From Tetrahymena thermophila SB210 (lineage: Eukaryota > Ciliophora > Oligohymenophorea > Hymenostomatida > Tetrahymenidae), in the NCBI RefSeq assembly GCF_000189635.1, contig NW_002476364.1, positions 496,001 to 560,000 of the forward strand: a DNA stretch of 64,000 bases, written 5' to 3'. The translations under genes were made by a program, and so were the position numbers. Under the pieces are notes generated by a model. That model did no database searches, was not told where the DNA came from, and saw nothing but the letters and a program-made list of their open reading frames with translations. Below, piece by piece: positions 12,181-24,763 of the stretch; positions within the stretch are counted from its first letter, which is position 1, and every line of letters starts with the position of its first letter.

Positions 12181-13187
12181 TAAATTTTTTATTTGCGACT
12201 TAATATATATATAATTACTTAAATTAAACTTCTACTATTCATAATGTATAGAAAATTTTTATTGAAAATAATTTCTTAGTGATGAAATTAATACAAAAAT
12301 AGTTATCTTTAAAGAATAAAAAAAATATTAAAAATAAAAAAAGAAATATTTATTCGAGTAGTTTTGAATATAGGATGGAATAGAAGATATTCTGAATTTA
12401 GAATACTAATTAATCGAATACAATATTTAATATAAAATAACATTAGTATTCCTCAATCGCAGATTTAAATATAAATATATATAATAAGAAAATAAACAAC
12501 AAGTAAACTCTTTTTTATTGAGAGAATTTACAAAATGAACATTAATAGTCTAATAATAGACTTTTAAAAAAATTAAACCTAAGAAACTGCACGAACTTTT
12601 AACTTTCTTAAAAAATTATAAAGATATTTTTTTCTTTAAAGAAGTTTTTAGATAGTTCAATTAATCATGACATAAGAAATTCATAGAATTTTAGCAAACA
12701 TAATTACCAAAATTTTATCTTTTTTAGATTTTCATATTATTTAGAGCTTATTTCAAAACAATTTTTAAAAATTCCTTTTTGTAAAGTTATTTATTATGAA
12801 ATAAATATACTACAATAAAATTATATTTTTAATTTAAATATCAATTAAAACTTAATAAAAATTTATATGTATTTTCAAATCATAAATAATAATTTCAGTT
12901 TTAAATAAATTGAAAATATTCTCTACGATTAAATTTTAATTACATTAAAATAGTGAGTAAACATAAATAGTAAATGACTTTGATAAAATTTAAGCCAAAT
13001 TTGAAAAAAATAATAAAAATTGTATATTTCTTATACTAAAATTTAATGATGATTACTAAACCTTAAAGATCAATTAATAAATCCATATTTTAATTAAGAA
13101 AAATATCTTGAATAATCCTAATTAATTTAAATCAAGTAATAAATACACGTTTATTTCAAAAGAAATTAAAAACAGTCAAATAGAAAA
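11842..13187. other. AT-rich spacer
   Basis: The left part is the duplicated upstream region described above. From about 12200 to 13187 I see only low-complexity A+T sequence; it contains the promoter of the esterase gene starting at 13188. Confidence 0.45.
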
Positions 13188-14417
13188 ATGACAATCTTAT
13201 AAATCATTTGCTTATTTGCTTTGATTATTTTAAAAGCCTCAGCTGAAGAAGCATCAGGTGATGTTATATTTTTAAAGAACTCCAAATCAGCAAAATGTTT
13301 AGATGGTTCGCCTTTTGCATACGTCTATTATAAAGGCTTTGGTGACGGACAAGATAAATTTATGATTTATATGTAAGGTGGAGGTGCTTGTGATGGAGAT
13401 ACTACAGAAGAGCTATTAGAATCGTGCTATTAGAGATCAAAAACAATTTTGGGATCAAGCAAAGAGTGGCCTGAAACTCTCACTAACACAGGCAACTTAA
13501 GCGATGACGAAACTAATAATCCTGCATTCTACAACTGGAATAAATTATACATTCCTTATTGTGATGGGCAACTTTACTAGGGAAGAGCTACTATTTCTTA
13601 CAAAAATACTACTTTGTATTTTAGAGGATATGACAATGTAGTGGAAGTCTTTAATATACTAATAAAAAAATATGACATTCAATCGTCCAAGATAGTTGTA
13701 TTATCAGGTGGATCTGCTGGAGGTTTAGGTGCCTTCTATTGGAACTAGTACTTAAGAAAAATAATAAACAAAAACACTTTAGTTATTGCAGCTCCTGATT
13801 CTGGTTTTTTTATAGATATCATAAAATAAGATAGAAGTTAAGCTTATAAAAAAATTGATTTAATTACTGGTGGGAATAGGAACCTAATCTAACCTGAAGG
13901 ATGTCCTTATCTTTACTAAAATGATTAAATTTACAAATGTACATATGCTTAGTATATAATAGATTTAATGCCTGTCCCAGTTTTTATTATCAATTCCTTA
14001 TACGATACATATATCTTAAAAAACACTCTCCATGTAAATTGTGTTACACCAACTTTAGGGCTTTAAAATTGTAGTTAATAAGATATCGAAAAAGTTGAAG
14101 ATTTGAGACATTAAATGCTATATCAGCTTTAATAAATTTAATCAAGAAAACAAAACTGGGGTGCTTGGGCTATTTCTTGCCTCTATCATGTGTTTTCAGA
14201 ATCTAAATAGACCTTTAATGGGCCAGATTATCAAGTTCCAATGAATTCAGGTCTAACTATTTCTTATGCACTTAAGGAATTCATTTAAATGTAATAAGAT
14301 GAAATTTTATATGATAAAAGTTATTTTATTCTTGATCCTGAAGTTTATCCAAACAATTATAATTGCAATGGAATAAACAACTTAAATTTAAAATTCTTAT
14401 AAAATTAAAAAATTTGA
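13188..14417 (+). CDS. Pectin acetylesterase/Notum-like secreted hydrolase, copy 1
   Basis: An intronless 409-residue protein with an N-terminal signal peptide (IICLFALIILKASAEEA). It belongs to the pectin acetylesterase/Notum family of alpha/beta-hydrolases, which remove acyl groups from polysaccharides or lipid-modified proteins. The nucleophile is Ser176 in SGGSAGGLGAFYW, the likely acid is Asp273 in INSLYDTY, and the His is His334 in SCLYHVFSES. Spacing is close to that of plant pectin acetylesterases. The oxyanion-side motif YMQGGGACDG is present, as are the paired Cys typical of the family (ESCYQRS, YCDG, EGCPY, NCVTP, NCSQQD). TAA and TAG occur many times as glutamine. It would act in the secretory pathway or outside the cell. 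The natural substrate is unknown. Confidence 0.9.
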
Positions 14418-15283
14418 AATCGTTTCTTTAAAATTAAATGTTTAAAATAATATTTTATCTTAAATACAAAAATTATATATAAAATATCTTTAAAATATTT
14501 CTCATTTCTCTAATTGTATATTTTATTAGCTTTAATTATTTTTGTAAAAATGATCCTTTTCTTAAAATATATTTTTATGAGTAATTAATAGTTGAAATAA
14601 AAATTTTGATTGTGTTTATTTAAGTTTGCCTTCTTATTTTAAATTCAATAAATATCAAGTATTTCAGCTTAGAATATCTTAGGTAATTATAAAAATTTAT
14701 CAATAAAACGAATTATATTTTATTTATTAAATAAAAAATTTTAAGTATTTTATTTTTCTTTATCAAATAAAAGTATGGTTAATGTAAAATGTTCAGTTTT
14801 TTTAAATTAAAATCTATCTATCTATCTGCCTACCCTAATTTATTTAAAATTTCAAAAAATTTTTATGTTAAAAATTTTTAAGTATTTAATTAATTCATAA
14901 TGAATAAAATTTTAAACTTTTCTTGAATAATCATTATTTATTTATTAATTTAAAATATTAAGCATACATTTTACATATATAAATGGAAGTGTCACTGTCA
15001 TCTTAAATTGTAAAATAAATAATTAAAAATACAACAATATGATTAGAAACTTTGAAATTCTTATATTAAAATAGATGGTTAATATTAAACTATAGGATTT
15101 AGAAAGATTTGTTAATATGTTTTGAAGCAAAATTCGCATAATCGAATGCTCAAAAGTTAAAGTAAAAAAGAAATTTCATGTTTTTGATTTAGATTACTAA
15201 AAAAAAAGAATTTAAAACAAACATAAATCTGTAATAATAATTTAATTAATTAATTAATCAAATAGTAAGTTTTGTAGGCATAA
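14418..15283 (+). other. Spacer between tandem esterase genes
   Basis: About 870 bp of AT-rich sequence holding the terminator of copy 1 and the promoter of copy 2. Short runs such as TATCTATCTATC near 14815 are present; no other gene was seen. Confidence 0.5.
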
Positions 15284-16510
15284 ATGAAGGCTCTAATGTT
15301 TTATATCTTTTTATTCTATTTAATAGCATTAGCATCTTGCTAGTAAGATGGAAAAGGAAATCTTGTGTTGATAAATGATGCTAAAAGTGCTAAATGTTTA
15401 GATGGGTCTCCTATTGGCTTTTATTTCTTCTAAGGTTTCGGAGAAGGTTAAGATAAATTCTTGATTTACTTACAAGGCGGAGGACTTTGCTAAGGTGAAA
15501 CCAATGAGGAATTACTAGAACAATGTTATTAAAGGTCAAAAACTACTTTGGGTTCCAGTAAAAAATGGGCTAAAACAGCATAAAATTCTGGTAATTTAAG
15601 TAATAATCAGTAAAGTAATCCTGCGTTTTACAATTGGAACAAAATATATGTTTAATATTGTGATGGATACCTTTACTAAGGGAGTGCTTCTATTCCCTAT
15701 AAAAATACGACTTTGCACTTTAAGGGATATGATAATATGGTGGAAATATTCAACTATCTTATCTAGAATTATAGCATTTAATCATCAAAGATGATTGTTC
15801 TATCAGGAGGATCTGCAGGAGGTTTAGGTGCATTCTATTGGAATTAATACTTAAGAAAAATTATTAACTCTAACGTAATAATTATTGCTGCACCTGATTC
15901 TGGATTCTTTGTAGATATCCCTGGAAATGATAATTCTCAAAAATATAAATAAATAGATTTACTAACTAATGGTAATAGGTCAATATTATAGCCTGAAGGA
16001 TGCCCATACCTTTAATAAAATGACTTAGTTTACAAATGTAGCTAGCCTTAATATATTATTGATTAAATGCCTGTCCCTGTGTTCATTATTAACTCTCTTT
16101 ATGATTCTTACACTTTAAAATACATACTCTAAATTAATTGTATAACACCAACTTATGGACTTTAGAACTGCAGCAACTAAGATATCTAGAAAGTTGAACT
16201 TTTAAGAAATCTAACTTTTACCTAATTACAAGAAATCTAAACAAAAAAGCCTAATTGGGGAATATGGGCTATTTCTTGTTTATATCATGTATTTTCTGAA
16301 TCTATCACCACTTATAGTGGACCTAAATATGAAGTTCCCATGAACTCCGATTTCACTGTTTCACATGTTCTAAATCAGTTTATTCAACAATAGTTAAGTG
16401 GATAATCTTAAAATAATTTCTATATTGACTAAGTAGTTTATCCTAACAATTAAAACTGCAATGGTCTTAGTAGTTTTTATAATAAATATATTTATAATTA
16501 ACAAATATGA
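15284..16510 (+). CDS. Pectin acetylesterase/Notum-like secreted hydrolase, copy 2
   Basis: A 408-residue intronless paralogue of the preceding gene, on the same strand and 866 bp downstream. It has a signal peptide (MFYIFLFYLIALASCQQ). The catalytic set is retained: Ser177 in SGGSAGGLGAFYW, Asp274 in INSLYDSY and His335 in SCLYHVFSES. The whole length aligns with copy 1 without large gaps, including YLQGGGLCQG, the Cys pattern and PVPVFIINSLYD. The pair looks like a tandem duplication in which both copies remain intact and presumably active. Differences concentrate in the N-terminus and the last 50 residues. Confidence 0.9.
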
Positions 16511-18236
16511 AATCTATATCTTAAATACAAAATTTATATCAGTATTAAATCAAAATTATAATTTTATAAATAAAAATTATTTTTTATTTTATCTTCATTT
16601 TATTTAAAATTTTAAAAGAAATTTAGATAGTTGATGAATAAATTAAACAAAACAAGTGATTGTTTTAGTTTAGAAAAATTTTAAGGATATTAGAATTAAT
16701 TAATTAAATAAATTTAACAGAATTTTGAAAACAGTAAATTGAAGCATTAAAGATTTTTGTCTTATATTATTTAAATTTAGTTTTAAAGTAAAGCTAAATT
16801 AAAAGAATTTGATAAATTTTGATTAGTAAGTAACAAATATCAAATAAATATTTAAGTGAGCTATAAATGAATTCTTCTGAAAATTTATGTTTATTTTCTT
16901 TTATGAGTTTAAGTATTATTAGTAAGAATATAATATTATATAATAAAGTTTGTTTTTATATGTTGAATTAAAGCCAAACGCCATTCTAAAATTTAGTGAT
17001 TCGATATCACTGTTTATTTTTTTGAATGGCTGATGTGTTTGAATATTATTTATGTAAAAATAAATAACTTTATATTATTGAATTTAATTAATATTAATAA
17101 TAATTTATATCAATCTTATAATTTTTCAATCAAATTTTTAATTAATTTTAGCCTTTTTAAAAATTTTTTCTTCAAATAAAAACTTAGTCCTTTTTAAAAT
17201 ACCACTCAAAAAAGTCCTTAATTAACGAAAATTTATGGTAAATGAAACCTGTCTAAATAAAAAATCCAATGTCTTAAATTTATTAAAAATTAATAATAAT
17301 ATTAATCAAAACCTATTAAAAATTTTCATCTTAGAAACATTATTATAAAATAAAACCATTTAGCTATATATTAAAAATATTTTTTAAGCCTCCAGAATTT
17401 CTTTTCTAAGCTCCTAAACAAGTTACCTCTAATTATCGAATCTTTGGTTGCATTTAAAAATTTTATTGATAAGACTAAATATTTATTATCATTCATTTTA
17501 TAATAAAGCAATTATTGTTTTTTTTTAAACTTTAAGTTTGAAGAGATTAAAAAAATAAACTATCTAATAAATAAAGAGTATTTATAAATTAAAATTAATT
17601 CACAATAAATTTTTCAAATATTTTCCATTTTAATAGATAAATTTTATTAATCTTTTAGCTCTTTTTTGAAAAAACCTACATAAAACACAAATTTTCTGCA
17701 TTATGTTTTGTATGAGTTTTTAAGAATAAGATTTAAAAATTATTTGAAAAAAAGTTAAATTTTGAACATAAAATTCCATTCTAATATAAAGTATTTAATA
17801 CCTGGATATCAATATTATTTGGCATTTTTATTATAATCTAAATAAAATATGATCAAATTACTTTAAAAACTTCAACAAATTTTAAGAAAATATTAGCTGC
17901 AAATTTATTTATTTAATTATTGATTTTTATTAAAAGTAATAATTTATTTTTTAACAAACACAACTAAATCAAAAATTAAAAAAATATTTAATAATAAAAA
18001 ATAGAATTAAGATTTTACCATGAAAAAAAGTAATTTTTAATGATAAGAGAATGAATGAATCAATGAACATATGATAAATGAATAATTTTTTGTAATTAAA
18101 CAATGAATAATTGATGAAAATATGTAACTAACTAACTAACTAATTATGTATATTGAACTAATTTAGATTTTATGCCTTTTTAAAATTTAGGGAAAAACCT
18201 ATTTATTTTATATAAATTTAAAGATTTGTTATATTA
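16511..18236. other. AT-rich spacer with one structured segment
   Basis: Convergent 3' ends flank this region. Apart from the nested inverted repeat at 16975-17041, I see only A+T-rich low-complexity sequence, including a CTAACTAACTAACTAA run near 18128-18145. Confidence 0.5.
16975..17041. other. Nested inverted repeat, possible structured RNA
   Basis: Three nested complementary pairs are visible: CAAAC (16975-16979) with GTTTG (17037-17041), GCCATTC (16980-16986) with GAATGGC (17024-17030), and AGTGAT with ATCACT around a TCGAT loop. The GC content is well above the flanks. It could be a small non-coding RNA or a 3'-end hairpin; nothing decides between these. Confidence 0.35.
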
Positions 18237-19828
18237 TCAATTGAATTTAGTGTCGAAGAGATAATCCCAAATTTTATTAGTAATACCAAAACCTTTGGCA
18301 TCACTGACATAGTGATGCTTGTTGTGATTTGATTTTAAATTTTTAAAGTATTCGATACTAGGATTGCAGTGATGTAAATAATAATGCATCATATCATAAT
18401 AAAGATAACCAGCAATAAAACCAGTGACAAAAATTCTTCCAGCATTACCAGGTAAGAAGGTATAAATAACAGTGGTCAGGACATAGTACATCATAGCACC
18501 TAAAGAAGGAGGGAATACTAATCTTTCTCTATTTTAATTAAAAGAAATTATTTAATTGGTCTAACAAAAATTTTCTAATTAAATAAATAAATAATAAATA
18601 CCCATCCATAGGAAGAGCATGATGAACACCGTGGATAATAAATGCAAGATATCTGTATAAGGCTTAGTCAGGCATCCATTTTTCCATGTGGAACAAGAAT
18701 CTATGAAGAGAGTATTCAGCCAAAGACCAAGTGAAGACAGCAAATGCCAAAATAGCGAAGACAGCAAACAAAGAGAAAGAAGCACTTGAAAGTTTAATGT
18801 AATCATCAACAATAGAATTGACATCATAATCAAAAGTAAGACCTAAGTAAAAGTGGTAAATGGCAATAGGAACCCAAATAGCGAGGATTGTGTACCATTT
18901 ATTTCTGGAGAACATATCGAGGAATTTGCTATCAAACAAAGGAACATAGAAAGGAATAGTGACGGGATTATCAATAACTTCTAAGTATTATTTGTAGGAA
19001 AGTTTCCAAATTTGATAGAAATAACCTTTGGCTAGATCGATTTAGAAATCATCAAAGTAAAGGATTTTTCCTACTCTTAAAGGGTAAGGTCTTTCTTCAC
19101 CTTCCCTCATACTTTCTTTATTGTCTCCAGCAACTTGTCCAGTTTTGTATTGGGCTAAAATTCTCTTTGCGTTTTATGAGTGAGGATGACTATTTTCATC
19201 CTTGAATATAACTGTAATGTCTTTGCCTTTGTATTTCTCTATAAGATCTTTACCACCTAGTTAGTTTATATATAAAAGATAGATAAATTACCTATTTAAA
19301 CAATACTTTTTTCTATTATTTTTAATAATTTCTTAGTAAAAATTTCATTCCCTCAAATATAATATGACATGCTTTTCTCTAATTTTTAATAGTGCGAATA
19401 GATTAAAAAATAGCTAATATTCTGCTCTATTTAGCATGGTTTGATCCTTTTATTACTTTACTTTCTTTATTTTTGCAATTATGTTATTTATTTATCACAA
19501 ATTTCATTTTGGATTGGATCAGTGGGTATTCGCAATAAAAATTATCATGATTTTGCTTATTTGATGGCGAAGAGCTTCAAAAATCGAAATATTTTATAAT
19601 TTATTTGAAAGGATTTAGAGATATTTCAAGATTTTTAGCTAAATAATTAAATATCAAATTACCTGGATGGTCAGGTAAAAAGTCTGTAACATCGTAGACT
19701 CCATGCTAGTAAGAACATAAAACTCTATCAGTAGGCTTTTGCAAATGCTTTTCCATTTCATCGACATTTTAGAAATTTTAAATTTCATAATGCTCTTAAG
19801 TTTGGTTAATAATTCTTTTAGTGGCCAT
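18237..19828 (-). CDS. FA2H: Cytochrome b5-fatty acid 2-hydroxylase
   Basis: A 370-residue protein in three exons (19663-19828, 18602-19256, 18237-18528; all joins in phase), close to the 372 residues of human FA2H. The N-terminal 90 or so residues are a cytochrome b5 domain with HPGGKDLI and the second haem-ligand region ENSHPHSQNAKRIL; the HPGG motif is split by the first intron. The rest is a membrane di-iron hydroxylase with His clusters HRFLFH, HGVHH, HYYLHH and HNKHH. It would add a 2-hydroxyl to fatty acids used in sphingolipids, in the ER membrane, with electrons from the fused b5 domain. The 406-bp first intron is long for this locus and was checked only for the splice join. Confidence 0.93.
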
Positions 19829-20995
19829 TATTATTTATAAAAGCTAATTAGTTAGTTATTCTTTTTTTTTGATTTCTCTTAAAATCTTCAATTTTTTTAT
19901 TAATTGATTATAGAGTAATAGCATTTATGATGAATACAAATATATATAAAAATTGATTAATCGCAGAATGTGAATACACATATATCAGTAAGCGATAAAA
20001 GCAACCTTTTTAACTAAAAAAAAAAGTAATATTAAATTTAATTTAGGCACCATATCAATTTAACATTTTTGAGGTTTATTTCAGATCTAGGAATGCAAAC
20101 AATCAGATTTTTCTACTTTACTCTGGAGTCAATATATTTTAAAGCTCAAAAACTAAAATGATTTTATGTGAAATGAATAAAACATTTCTAGCATTAAAAA
20201 ATAAACTGAATAACATTTATGTAAAATCAATATATTTTTGAGTAAAAATAATATGAATTAATTTATATACAATTTTTTTACTTAGCATTTGATGCACTAT
20301 TAGATTAAAAATGTTAAAAGCTTAAAAATGGTATCCTATAGATAATAAAATTAATTTATTAAAGATTTTCAATAGATTTCAAGGGCAATTTTCGCTTTCC
20401 TTGAAAAAAATATATGTTTTTTTGCTTTTTATAGAATTTGAAATAGAATAACCTAATCATTAAATATGCTAGATTATTCTCTTTCAAATTATAATGAAAC
20501 TTAGACTTTTAAAATTTGAAAAAGCAAAAAAATGAATTAATTAGACAATACGCTTCGATTTACTTTCTTTCTTTACACAAAATAATTACTCATAAAAATA
20601 TAATTCATCATAAATTTTGCTATTACCCAAATTTTCAATTCATATCATAATATCATAAGGAATATCTGTTAATTAAATTAAACTCAAAATAAAATTGTAC
20701 CATTAAAAAGTGTTAGCAATAAACGAAATATTAAATTTTTTCAAACAGTTATTACTCAAAAACAAATTTAATAATTTCTGAAATTAAGAAATTAAGAAAT
20801 TCGCTCACTATAATTACAGTTTTCAGATTGAATGATAGATTGATAGTATTATTTGAAATTAATAATATTATTAATTGATAGAGGGAAGAAAATAAATTAA
20901 TTCAAATTTCATATATTGATACAATATGTACAAAATAAGTTATTTAAATTTGCATAAAACAATCTTCTAATTTCCAAAAGTTGTTCTATTCATGA
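19829..20995. other. AT-rich spacer
   Basis: Contains the promoter of the hydroxylase gene and the 3' flank of BBS2. No additional exon was recognised. Confidence 0.5.
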
Positions 20996-23900
20996 TCAGT
21001 GCTCTGAGCCGTTTTCTATTATCCTTATCAGTGAAAATAGATCTTTATTTTTGACGGCTGTCCTACACAAAGTAGTTACCTTTGCTTTAAATTACCCAAT
21101 TCTCAGATTAGAAGCCTTGCTAATCATTGAATTCACTTCTTTAAGTGAGGACATCAAAATATCGTTGTTGGTCTTGCGCTTGAGTAGCTCTGTCATCAAA
21201 TTTTTATTTTGCACCATTACATCAGTGTAGTATTTTTTCATGAATTTCATGTCACCCAAAATTCTAGCATCCTCCGCTTTAACTATAAATGTTTTTACCA
21301 TTTAAACTGAATCTGCTATATCTGCTGTAATATTCATCCTTGCAGAGCTGTATTCTTTTAAATTTGAAGATGTTAAAAATAGATAGATAGATACAAAGAA
21401 GAAGATGAAGAAATATTTTTTAATTAAAGTCTTCATTTATTTTTATTTGAAGAAAAGAATTAATCACTATTTTTTCTGGTTATTTTAAAATTTAAAAATC
21501 AAATATTTCCCTATTTAAATCTGATTAATTACTCTAAATACATAATTATTTTTGATCGATTTAAAGCATATCAAGTATATAAAAAAGTGTAATTAGAATT
21601 TTTTAACTGAGCCAGAATAATTTAAGCAATAAAAAAAGTTACATTCCACTTTATGCAAGACTTCTTTAAATTTTTCCATTTCTTTTGGGAATTGTCCCTG
21701 TGACTCCAGTTCTGTAATATTGTTGTATTAGCACATATCTTAGATCAAGTCTCCAGCTACTTCTATATCATCGCATTTAATTTATACAGTTGCTCTCACT
21801 TGATTAACAATAATTTCTATAGTTTCATTTGTGTATATATTAACGAATTTTGCAGTCATTTCTGACTAGTTCTGCTCCAAAGCTTCTGCGATTTTATCAT
21901 CAAAAATAAAACTCTATTGCATCCATTTAACAAAACGAGGAATTCTTTCATTAATTTGCATAGTAACAAATGACTAAGGTTCATCTAAATTATGCTTTTC
22001 AAAGCTTTCTAAATAAAGATATCTTGAAAATCTGGGAAGAACACAGCTAAAGCTGAACACTTAAAAGGTGTTGCTTTAGATATTTGTTCCGACCATACAT
22101 TTTACCTATAATTTTATATAAAAACATTCAAAATTCACAAAAATAAATATCAAATTTTACAGCAATCTTTTCACTAACATTTTTCTTCACATTGAGAGGA
22201 ATATTTATGGTATTTTTAATTTTCTAAGGACAGTAAAAGAAACTCTCTCTTCCGTCAAATAATTTATCACAAAACAATATAGCATTCTTAATGTAAAGTC
22301 CCTTTGTGCATTAAACCACCAATTCAACCTGTTTATTTTTTGGGTTGATCTTAAATATATTAGCTTTTTACCAATTAAAAAAATTTATTTAAAGAGAGTT
22401 TGAATAATCAAAACTTACCTAACTATGTTCCTTGAGGTAATAATGTCGAATCAGAATTTTATTGTTTTTCTTTTAAAGATTCCTTAAGAGAGTTAACTTT
22501 CTGGACAAGCATTTCTTTCTTTTTAGTCAGCTCTTCTAATTCAATGTGCAAATCAGTTTTTTACTCAACTCTATACAATAGAAAAGTATAAATTGCAATT
22601 TAAAATTTTCAAAATGTAATAAAACTTAATAAAAACAATTCTTATTAGAATAATTTTTAAAAATGTTAAAAATATCTTTTATAATTCTAAAAATATAATT
22701 TAATTATATTAAAAATTATGTGAAAAGTTTATATTTTATTTGCTCTTTCAAGCAATAAAACTTAATTTAAAAAATTCTTATTAGAATAATTTTTAAAAAT
22801 GTTAAAAATATATTTTTTTATTCTAAAAATATAATTTAATAATATTAAAAATTATGTGAAAAGTTTATATTTTATTTGCTCTTTCAAGATTTTCATTAAT
22901 ATTATCAAGAATTCTATTTTAATTTATTTAAAATTCTTAGATTAATCCTAGCAAGATATTCATATAAGAATGATAATATCATAAAATATTTTGAAATTAT
23001 ATTCATTTTTTTAACAGAATATTATAGGAATGATTATGTCAGATCATTTATTTGTTTATATATTTTTAATTTATTTTTATTTGCCTTTTTAGATAGATTA
23101 GTTATCTATGATACAGTGATAGTTTACTTAGAGTTTAAAGGAGTTGTAAAATAAAACAATTATCAAGAATAATTCTAGTTTTTATTATTTTGGGTAATTT
23201 AAAAAATAAATGTAATGCTTTTTAGAATTTAATTATTTGTTTACGTTGCATTCTCAGATTGGATATCTTATCTTGGAGTAATTATATAACCTTTTACTTG
23301 ACCATCTGCTAAAATACATATTATTTATTTAGTACCATCTTATCTTAAATCGTCTCTAATAATTTTTGAAATGGGTCCTCCAAGTTGTAACTTGTGTAAA
23401 GTCTCACCAGTACCATCGTGCCTAATTTCTATTTGGCCATTAGATCTTCCTACAACCAAAGGACGATATCCTTTTTATTAATTAATTAGAATAATTTTTT
23501 ATCAATAAAGTAAGTGGCATATTTTATAAAATTTATACCTTCTTTCAAATTTCCAAAATCAGATAACTAGACAGCTATTGGTTTTAAAGAACTTTTTGCA
23601 CGCCACTTTCTTGTTTTTTTAGCATATATTCCTACCATACCGTTTTCCAAACCAAAAGCAAAACGAGTTTTATTCATTCTTGAAATGATTATTGGCTTTG
23701 CAGCCTCTTAAAATTCAAATAAGATTTCTTCTCCTTTAAATACTCTAATTTAATTATCTGCAGAACCTACTATTAACTCTAATTTTCCATCACCATCAAC
23801 ATCTGAAAATCCGATTGAAGTTACAACATCACTTGCTACATTCCAATATCCTTCTTCGCCATCTTCAGTGAAACCTAAAATACTGCAATTACCTCCTATC

Positions 23901-24396
23901 ATCGCCAACGATTTTTCATTACTAAATTATAAATGACAAATAAATCAAATACCATATTAAAAAAAAACTATTTTATTGCTTATTGCTTTTGTTTTTGATT
24001 TAATTTTATAAAACTTATTTATTTTATTTACCCTGACATTTCGGAAGTAAATGCGACAACATTAATACCATCTTCAATATCTTTGTAGAATCTTTCGCTA
24101 TTTTATATAACATCATAAGCTATTAAAGTATTTTAAGAACCAAGCAATAATTCTTCCTTTTCATTTTCACCATGGAATCTAGAACTAACTATCGATTTGA
24201 TATTCTTATTCAAATTTAAAAACTAAACTTGCTAATCTTTATTATCATCTGAAACACCTTATGGCGTATACAAAAACACTTTTCCACCTACTGAAACGCA
24301 TGCCAATGTAGGAGTAACACCATCCAACCTGACTATTGTTGCTAACTATTCTTAGACAGGATTTTACAAATTGAAGCTAAAAGCCTATGTAAACAT
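20996..24396 (-). CDS. BBS2: Bardet-Biedl syndrome 2 protein, BBSome subunit
   Basis: A complete 716-residue BBS2 in seven exons (human BBS2 is 721): 24032-24396, 23539-23921, 23245-23470, 22419-22570, 22161-22363, 21643-22105 and 20996-21354. Every join is in phase with GT..AG. BBS2 is part of the BBSome, the coat that carries membrane proteins into and out of cilia. The N-terminal beta-propeller is clear (LGSQNTLIAYDV, MIGGNCSILGF, DVDGDGKLELIVGS, RYAYALSNG-like RFAFGLENGMVGIY, VVGRSNGQIEIR). A coiled coil (ELEELTKKKEMLVQKV) and the GAE/platform region follow. The C-terminal helices match the conserved KAEDARILGDMKFMKKYY, SLKEVNSMISKASNLRIG and FSLIRIIENG. The last exon by itself starts with an ATG-like reading upstream of 21355, but that segment is intron. 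Confidence 0.95.
22617..22888. repeat. 136-bp tandem duplication inside BBS2 intron 4
   Basis: Two near-identical 136-bp units (22617-22752 and 22753-22888), each ending in GCTCTTTCAAG, sit inside the 674-bp intron at 22571-23244. A few substitutions separate the units. The duplication partly explains why this intron is much longer than its neighbours. Confidence 0.85.
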
Positions 24397-24763
24397 TTTT
24401 GATATTTGCTATAGTTTTTAAAAGTAAAATTTAAGATATAATTCCAAATATCTTTCTCTTTTAAATTATAAACAATTTATTTATAAACAATAAGTAATAT
24501 TTTTTCAAATTTTGCAACATTACCAAATAAATAAATTTAGAGTAGAGTTCATGGACACTTCAACATTTATCAGTTATTAGCTTATAATTGATTTTTTAAG
24601 TTATTTGAGTTTAATTATTGGGTTTTTAATTAAAATATTTTAGCTTATTTAAAAAAGTTAAATCTTCATAGAAATACCATAAAATAACTAATATTTTTGG
24701 ATTATTTTATTAACTCAAAAATAGAACTTATCAAAATTATTAAATTTTTAATATAGAATAATT
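24397..24763. promoter_or_regulatory. Divergent intergenic region, BBS2 and B-box gene
   Basis: This 367-bp AT-rich region separates the start codons of two genes transcribed in opposite directions, so both promoters must lie here. No specific motif was recognised. Confidence 0.4.

Noticed and set aside
21300..21436. Signal-peptide-like start of a separate small gene
   Set aside because: The hydrophobic codons lie in the BBS2 intron 21355-21642; the conserved BBS2 C-terminus continues in phase after splicing.
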